From Selenomonadaceae bacterium (GTDB lineage Bacteria > Bacillota > Negativicutes > Selenomonadales > Selenomonadaceae): 64,000 bases of DNA. The notes beneath the pieces are model-generated. The model worked only from the letters and a program-made list of their open reading frames with translations, had not been told where the DNA came from and made no database searches. The first letter of the stretch is position 1. The number at the start of each line of letters is the position of its first letter. Below, in pieces: positions 58,318 to 64,000 of the stretch. The stretch spans positions 1-64,000 of the forward strand of contig JALFXV010000093.1 of NCBI GenBank assembly GCA_022786545.1, read 5' to 3'. The translations under genes were made by a program, and so were the position numbers.

Positions 58318-59745
58318 TTATACCTCAGCCTCTTCCCCGGCCGGGGCAGGCTCCGCCTCAGCAGCCTCAGCAACATCGTCTGCCTCATCTGCCTCATCTG
58401 CATCATCTGCATCGCCATAACCGGCAGCCTCATCCGCCCCGGCAGCAGCATCCCCTGCTACCTCAGCTTCATCAGTTTCATCAGCAGCCTCAGCTTCATC
58501 CGCTTCAAAGGTATCATTCTTGAACTCATCCAGGAAATCCTCGCCCTGCAGCAGGCTGGTTTCTTCAGGGGCTTCCGCCGCAGCTTCGGCAGCTGCCAGC
58601 GGCTGGAACTCACCCTCTTCCTTCGCCTGGCTTTCGCTCTTGATGTCAATCTTCCAGCCAGTCAGCTTGGCTGCCAGGCGGGCATTCTGGCCTTCCTTGC
58701 CAATGGCCAGGGAAAGCTGATAATCAGGCACCACAACCCTGGACATCTTCTCGCTCTCAGCCACATCCACGCTGATGACCTTGGCAGGGCTGAGGGCATT
58801 GGCGATGTACACCGCAGGGTCCTCGCTCCACTTGACAATATCGATTTTCTCGTTCCTAAGCTCGTCCACAATGGCCTGCACACGGAAGCCCCTGTGGCCA
58901 ACGCAGGAACCGATAGGGTCCACGCTTTCATCCTTGGCATATACGGCAATCTTGGAGCGCATGCCTGCCTCCCTGGCCACGGACTTGATTTCTACCACGC
59001 CGTCATGGATTTCCGGCACCTCCAGCTCAAACAGCCGCTTCAGGAGGTCCGGATGGGTTCTGGACAGCATTACCTGCGGCCCCTTGGTGCTGTTCTTCAC
59101 CTCGGTGATAAATGCCTTGATGCGGTCGTTGACAGCGTACTCCTCATTGGCAATCTGCTCCGACTGAACCATAATCGCCTCGGTCTTGCCCAGGTCAACG
59201 TAAACATTCCTGTTCTCTACCCGCTGCACCAGGCCGGTCACGATGTCTCCCTCCCGGCTGGAAAATTCCTCGTAGATGATGCCCCGCTCCGCCTCACGGA
59301 TGCGCTGCACTACCACCTGCTTGGCAGCCTGGGCGGCAATACGCCCGAAGTTTGCCGGAGTCACCTCCACCTCCAGGGTATCCCCCAGCTGGTAGTTCGG
59401 TGATACCTTCTGTGCCATCGCCAGGGAGATTTCCTGGATATTGTCAGCTACATCCTCCACCACGGTCTTGATGGCGTACACATGGTACTGGCCGCTGGTG
59501 CGATCCAGGGCAACGCGCACGTTCTGGGCGGAGTTGAAATTGCGCTTGTAGGAAGCCACAAGCGCCGCCTCTATTGCGTCAAAGAGGATTTCCGGATTGA
59601 TGCCCTTTTCCACCCCCAGCGCCCTGAAGGCAGCCATAAAGCCGCGGTCCTGTTCCTCTGCTGTTTTTACCTTCTTGCTTCTTGTAGTTCTGGTAGCCAC
59701 TACTATTTTACCTCCTAAACTTTCTGACTGGTTACCAATCATCAT
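58318..59745 (-). CDS. nusA: Transcription termination/antitermination factor NusA with acidic C-terminal tail
   Basis: [44 protein letters not shown]; tail rich in A/D/E. Confidence 0.97.
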   Translation of the reverse strand: MMIGNQSESLGGKIVVATRTTRSKKVKTAEEQDRGFMAAFRALGVEKGINPEILFDAIEAALVASYKRNFNSAQNVRVALDRTSGQYHVYAIKTVVEDVADNIQEISLAMAQKVSPNYQLGDTLEVEVTPANFGRIAAQAAKQVVVQRIREAERGIIYEEFSSREGDIVTGLVQRVENRNVYVDLGKTEAIMVQSEQIANEEYAVNDRIKAFITEVKNSTKGPQVMLSRTHPDLLKRLFELEVPEIHDGVVEIKSVAREAGMRSKIAVYAKDESVDPIGSCVGHRGFRVQAIVDELRNEKIDIVKWSEDPAVYIANALSPAKVISVDVAESEKMSRVVVPDYQLSLAIGKEGQNARLAAKLTGWKIDIKSESQAKEEGEFQPLAAAEAAAEAPEETSLLQGEDFLDEFKNDTFEADEAEAADETDEAEVAGDAAAGADEAAGYGDADDADEADEADDVAEAAEAEPAPAGEEAEV

Positions 59746-59770
59746 GTAACTTTTACTTATTTTTAGTTTC

Positions 59771-60214
59771 TTAAAAATCTATATGCAGGTTCACCTTGGC
59801 TACTTTCTCCATAGGAATCACCCGTTCGTCCACGGTAACATGCTGGCCATCGTATGACTTCAGCTGGCCTGTAATCACCTTTTCACCATCCAGGGGGGCG
59901 AAAAGGCTCACATCCACCAGCTTGCCCTGCTCCCGCTGGAAATCCTTTGGCTTTTTCAGCTCCCTGTCCAGTCCCGGGGAAGACACCTCCAAAATGTAGC
60001 TGTTCCTGATTAAATCCCCCGCATCCAGGACTTCCTCCAGGCGTCCGCTAAGTTCCTGGCAGTCATCAATCTCGATGCCGCCCTCCTTATCGATGAAAAC
60101 CCTGAGATACCAGTCCCGCTCCCGGACGTAATCCACCGCCACCAGTTCCAGGGGAGAGCCTGCTATCAGGTCCTCCACAATCCTCTCTACCTCGTTCTCA
60201 ATCCTGCTGGCCAA
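59771..60214 (-). CDS. rimP: Ribosome maturation factor RimP
   Basis: LRVFIDKEGGIEIDDCQELSGRLEEVLDAGDLIRNSYILEVSSPGLDRELKKPKDFQREQGK. Confidence 0.96.
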   Translation of the reverse strand: MASRIENEVERIVEDLIAGSPLELVAVDYVRERDWYLRVFIDKEGGIEIDDCQELSGRLEEVLDAGDLIRNSYILEVSSPGLDRELKKPKDFQREQGKLVDVSLFAPLDGEKVITGQLKSYDGQHVTVDERVIPMEKVAKVNLHIDF

Positions 60215-60276
60215 AAAAATTCCTCCCTTCCAAGCAGCACAAAGCCGAAATCCGGTATTTTATTATTTCAAAGAAA

Positions 60277-60310
60277 AGAGTGGGTGAATGCACCCACTCT
60301 CGAAAAGACT
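60277..60310 (-). terminator. Terminator-like hairpin between the phosphoethanolamine transferase and rimP
   Basis: AGAGTGGGTG catt CACCCACTCT followed by TTTTCTTT on minus strand. Confidence 0.65.
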
Positions 60311-60417
60311 TAAATCAGTTACTACGTTCATTTTAACATTTAAAACACCATTTGTAAATAGTTCCTGCAAAAAATCTTCCCCATACCGGCAATATTGCTG
60401 AAAATATTCACCCAAAA

Positions 60418-62109
60418 CTACTGCACAACGCCGTTCCTGATTTCCGTATCGTAGTTCTTGTCATCAAAGAATCTCGGCCTGGAGGCGTCAAAACGCGGAT
60501 TGATGATGCTGCGGGCCGGGTCGTAGTCGGCAGTCTGCACATCCACGATATCCAGCATGGTATGAATCATATCATCCGACATGTAGGGATTGTCCACTGC
60601 CGCCTGGATGGCAGCCCACTTCTCCGGGTGCAGTTCCTTGAACTTGTCCGATGCCCAGATAATCACAGGAATCTCTATCATGTGGCGGCTGGGATTTTCC
60701 TCGATATGGCCCGTAAAGCCCCCCTCGTCATACACAGCCTCCCCGTGGTCAGGCACATACACCACAATGGAGTCCTCCCCGGTGCAGCGGAACTTGTCGA
60801 TAATGCCGCTGACGATGTAGTCATTGTAGTAGAGGGCGTCATCATACTGGGCAATCACCGTCTTCTGGGCCTCATTCACATCCAGCCTGATATCATCCTT
60901 GGTAAACTTGGTAAAGATATACGGGAAGCGGTTGTAATAAAGCCCGTGGCCCCCCATCAGGTGCACCACAAAAAAATTCTTTTCCTCAGACCGCTGGGCG
61001 ATAGCCTCGTCCACCAGCGGGAACAGGGCGCCGTCCTCCAGCCCGTCATCCTCCCTGGAGTCTCTTATCCTGGTAAAGTGGCTGATCTTGCTGCGGGCGG
61101 CATAAATCTGCGCCACGTTGCCCCAGATGCCGGAGCTTTCCTGATTGGACAGCCAATGGGTCTTGTACCCGGCACTGTTCATGATATCAATCAGGTTGCT
61201 GTACTCGTACCAGGGCTTGTCCGACTCATAGTTGCAGAAGGTGAACAGCTTGCTGAGAACTGCGATGGTAGTGGAATGAGGGCTCACCACATCCCTGAAC
61301 ACGCTGATTTCCCCCCGCTCCGCCATATCATCCAGATTCGGCGTGTTGGGCAGGTAGTAGCCGTAGAGGTGCATGTGGTTCCTGTTGGTGGACTCTCCCA
61401 GGATGAACACCACATTCTTGATTTTGCTGTCATTCCTGGTCAGCTCCACGTCAGCATCCAGATGGCTGGACAGCTCCCGGTAGGCCCTGATATTGTCAAT
61501 GGCGGCAGAAGAGGACAGCACCAGCCGCTGCATAGGGAACATGGTATCCCACAGCACCTCGATGTGCAGGCTGAAAAGAATCACCGTATAGATGAGGCTG
61601 ACTGACAGCAGGCAGCTGGTCAGCACCCGCTTGCCGGTCTGGTCAAAGTGCAGGCTCCGCCAGGGCTTGTTGAGCCAAAGCCAGATGCCCCCTGAAAGCA
61701 GCAGCACTACCAGTATCCATTCCTGGGTGCCCATGTACATGGTGACGAACTCCCCTGCCTCCTTCAGGTTGGTTTCCAAAAGGGATGCCACCACCCCTAC
61801 GCCAATCAGGGCGGTATAATTGTACACCACCACCCCCTCAATCACGAAGGGCACGAAGAAAACTGCCAGCAGCACAGCTTTCAATATCCTCTGTGCCAGT
61901 AGCGGCAGCTTGTCCATGAGAAAGCAGATAAGGAGATTTATCAGCAGCATAAAGCAGGCAAAGGAAAACATCGCCTCGCCGTTTTTCTTCATAACCATAT
62001 AGCAGCACATGGGCAGGCAGTTGAACACAAAAAATGCCAGATAAAATCCCCCCTGCCGCTCCAGCAGGTGGCAGGTACCCATGATGAATTTGTCCAAAAG
62101 CTGTTTCAC
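60418..62109 (-). CDS. Phosphoethanolamine transferase (LPS/lipid A-type sulfatase-fold)
   Basis: N-terminal TM bundle; VVFILGESTNRNHMHLYGY, FFVVHLMGGHGLYYNRFP, VVYVPDHGEAVYDEGGFTGH. Confidence 0.93.
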   Translation of the reverse strand: MKQLLDKFIMGTCHLLERQGGFYLAFFVFNCLPMCCYMVMKKNGEAMFSFACFMLLINLLICFLMDKLPLLAQRILKAVLLAVFFVPFVIEGVVVYNYTALIGVGVVASLLETNLKEAGEFVTMYMGTQEWILVVLLLSGGIWLWLNKPWRSLHFDQTGKRVLTSCLLSVSLIYTVILFSLHIEVLWDTMFPMQRLVLSSSAAIDNIRAYRELSSHLDADVELTRNDSKIKNVVFILGESTNRNHMHLYGYYLPNTPNLDDMAERGEISVFRDVVSPHSTTIAVLSKLFTFCNYESDKPWYEYSNLIDIMNSAGYKTHWLSNQESSGIWGNVAQIYAARSKISHFTRIRDSREDDGLEDGALFPLVDEAIAQRSEEKNFFVVHLMGGHGLYYNRFPYIFTKFTKDDIRLDVNEAQKTVIAQYDDALYYNDYIVSGIIDKFRCTGEDSIVVYVPDHGEAVYDEGGFTGHIEENPSRHMIEIPVIIWASDKFKELHPEKWAAIQAAVDNPYMSDDMIHTMLDIVDVQTADYDPARSIINPRFDASRPRFFDDKNYDTEIRNGVVQ

Positions 62110-62128
62110 TTTACTATTGCTCCTTCTC

Positions 62129-62866
62129 CTATAACTGACCCATCATCCTGTGGGTCTGAGGAATCACCCTCACATCCGGCAGCTTCCCAAGGGCCCTCTG
62201 CTGCAGTTCCAGCATATACCCCGGCTCTGCCCCGGGCACCCCGTTCATGGGAGTCACCGGCTGGAGTATCAGCAGCACTGATGGCTCCACGGAGGCAATC
62301 ACCTCCACCGCCCGGTCAAAATCACCCTCCACCAGGTCTCCCGGCACCACCAGCTTCACATACACATCCTTTTCCGCCTCCACAGCCAGCCTCAGGAACT
62401 TTTCATGCTCACGCCACATTTCCCTGCCTGTGGCCTGAGGCAGCTTGATATCCATGCTGATAATATCCAGCCAGGGCAGAACCTCCGCCAGCTTGTCCGG
62501 CAAAGTGCCGTTGGTCTCCAGAAAACGGCGGCAGCCGATTAAGGGCAGCACTTCCCTGAGAAGCCCCGTATGCAATAGAGGCTCCCCCCCGGTAAAGCTC
62601 ACCGCCTGATGTGGCACTGCCTGCAAAAACTCGTTGATATACGCCGCCAGCTCATGCCCCTCCACCGGGTTCATGATTTCCCGGAACCGCCTGGCACCGG
62701 GGGAGATTTCCAGGTTGCACATGAGATGAGTGCCCGGGGCATTTTCCGTATCGCAGTAGCGGCACTGCAGGTTGCAGCCCTCAAAGCGGACGAACAGCTG
62801 GCGGCAGCCCACATACCGCCCTTCCCCCTGCACGGAGGAAAAAATTTCAATCAGATTTGCCTGCAT
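62129..62866 (-). CDS. queE: 7-carboxy-7-deazaguanine synthase
   Basis: EIFSSVQGEGRYVGCRQLFVRFEGCNLQCRYCDTE radical-SAM CX3CX2C-type motif. Confidence 0.95.
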   Translation of the reverse strand: MQANLIEIFSSVQGEGRYVGCRQLFVRFEGCNLQCRYCDTENAPGTHLMCNLEISPGARRFREIMNPVEGHELAAYINEFLQAVPHQAVSFTGGEPLLHTGLLREVLPLIGCRRFLETNGTLPDKLAEVLPWLDIISMDIKLPQATGREMWREHEKFLRLAVEAEKDVYVKLVVPGDLVEGDFDRAVEVIASVEPSVLLILQPVTPMNGVPGAEPGYMLELQQRALGKLPDVRVIPQTHRMMGQL

Positions 62867-62875
62867 CCTGCCACC

Positions 62876-63256
62876 TCATTCAGAATAGATAACCGAGGAC
62901 TTGGGGGACTCCCAGACCTGTACCTGCTTCAGCTTCACATAGGAAAGCTCCTGGAAGAAATCCGCCTTGGCCATTTCCTCATACACGTACTGGGCAATAT
63001 TCTCCGCCGTAGGATTTTTGCCATCCGCAAAAGCCGGCAGCTCGTTCAGCAGCCTGTGGTCCAGGGTTTCCAGAAGCTCCCGGAGCTTTCCCTTCACCAG
63101 CTTGAAGTCCACCAGCATCCCCAGCTCATCCAGCTTGTGGCCAACCACTGCCGCCTCTACGGTCCAGCTATGGCCGTGGAGCCTGTCGCACTTGCCGGGA
63201 TAGCCTGCTACCCTGTGGGCAGCCTCAAATTCCGCACTGACATGTATCTCAAACAT
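62876..63256 (-). CDS. queD: 6-carboxytetrahydropterin synthase
   Basis: FEAAHRVAGYPGKCDRLHGHSWTVEAAVVG, DHRLLNELPAFADGKNPTAENIAQYV. Confidence 0.95.
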   Translation of the reverse strand: MFEIHVSAEFEAAHRVAGYPGKCDRLHGHSWTVEAAVVGHKLDELGMLVDFKLVKGKLRELLETLDHRLLNELPAFADGKNPTAENIAQYVYEEMAKADFFQELSYVKLKQVQVWESPKSSVIYSE

Positions 63257-63361
63257 TCCGTTGCCCCCTTCAACATAATTTCAACATAATTTCACTATAA
63301 TACACATGGTATACATGATACATGATATACATGCAATATTTCCATACAATATGTATACAAT

Positions 63362-63387
63362 AAAGAGGCTTCCACAGCAGAAGCCTC
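63362..63387 (-). terminator. Terminator of the downstream glycosyltransferase gene
   Basis: AGAGGCTTC tgctgtg GAAGCCTCT followed by TTTATTG on minus strand. Confidence 0.75.
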
Positions 63388-63409
63388 TCCCAAGGAATCG
63401 CCACTATAA

Positions 63410-64000
63410 TTACTTCTTGCCCTTCATCAGCTGGTCATAGCTGATGGCACGGGTATGCTTGGTATGGCTCCACTCATGGTCATTGCGCTTGAAGAAGCCG
63501 ATGAACACAATGGGAATCCAGGAATAGATAAACACAGGGTACAGCAGCAGGTAGAACCAGGCCTTCAGCTTCGCCCTGATTTTCAGCAGGATAATCATCG
63601 GCAGGATATACTGCCCCATCATGATGGCAGTCATCAGCTCTGACGGCATAAAGGTGTAAATGCTGGTGTAGAACTGGCCGAACCACAGCTGGCAGTAGCT
63701 GGCGATAATGAAGAAAGTGGAAATCATCAGGAAATGGGGCTGCAGGAGATAGATGCAGCCATCGAGAATCCTGATATCCCGCCTCTTGATGCCCTCCCGG
63801 AGCATCACCGGGATAAAGCGGTGGGCCACGTCAAACTGCCCCTGGGCCCAGCGCTTTCTCTGGTTCCAGGACTGCATGAAGGTCAGCGGCTTCTCATCGT
63901 ACACGATAGCGTCATGGGCCCAGGTGGTCTTGATGCCCTCCGCCAGGGATTTCATTGTAAACTCCATGTCCTCCACCAGGCAGGTGGCGCGCCAGCCGTG
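63410..64000 (-). CDS. Membrane glycosyltransferase family 2, C-terminal part (5' end outside window)
   Basis: Frame open to window edge (TCLVEDMEFTM...); WNQRKRWAQGQFD (Q/RxxRW motif) and C-terminal TM segments. Confidence 0.88.
   Translation of the reverse strand, partial: HGWRATCLVEDMEFTMKSLAEGIKTTWAHDAIVYDEKPLTFMQSWNQRKRWAQGQFDVAHRFIPVMLREGIKRRDIRILDGCIYLLQPHFLMISTFFIIASYCQLWFGQFYTSIYTFMPSELMTAIMMGQYILPMIILLKIRAKLKAWFYLLLYPVFIYSWIPIVFIGFFKRNDHEWSHTKHTRAISYDQLMKGKK

Noticed and set aside
63256-63410. preQ1 riboswitch upstream of queD
   Set aside because: No recognisable preQ1 aptamer consensus in the AT-rich spacer, only short direct repeats and the upstream gene's terminator

Overview
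The window reads as chromosomal DNA of a diderm Firmicute of the Selenomonas / Negativicutes type. This is inferred from gene content and was not tested phylogenetically. Most genes lie on the minus strand. In order: (i) a one-carbon / electron-bifurcation operon (folD-fhs-metF-nfnA-nfnB) and a separate DUF362 ferredoxin-like gene; (ii) ubiD-ubiA and a polyprenyl diphosphate synthase; (iii) a chemoreceptor, a solitary tyrosine recombinase and an orphan membrane-anchored protein; (iv) housekeeping genes (FAD oxidoreductase, trxA, ZIP transporter, Lrp regulator, TrmH-type methylase, brnQ, infC-rpmI-rplT, aspA, pheST with a T-box leader); (v) an unusual zapA-position gene with a long two-period coiled-coil tail; (vi) a six-gene polyamine cluster encoding two different aminopropyl routes; (vii) a PAS protein ending in a degenerate histidine-kinase DHp segment; (viii) truB, an Rpn-type nuclease pseudogene and an AT-rich ABC-transporter-type O-antigen island with a decayed FabH gene; (ix) the rimP-nusA-ylxR-ylxQ-infB-rbfA-nrnA operon; (x) a phosphoethanolamine transferase, queD/queE and part of a glycosyltransferase. 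No CRISPR array, rRNA or tRNA gene was recognised. The most unusual signals are the ZapA fusion with consecutive 18-aa and 11-aa repeats, the dual polyamine pathway, the H-to-Q pseudokinase-like protein, a recurring class of short (11-37 bp) tandem arrays at gene borders (one in rbfA-nrnA carries the rbfA stop codon in six copies, one forms a repeat-encoded mini-ORF before ylxQ), a 29-bp AT-only palindrome, and several unexplained structured intergenic elements.
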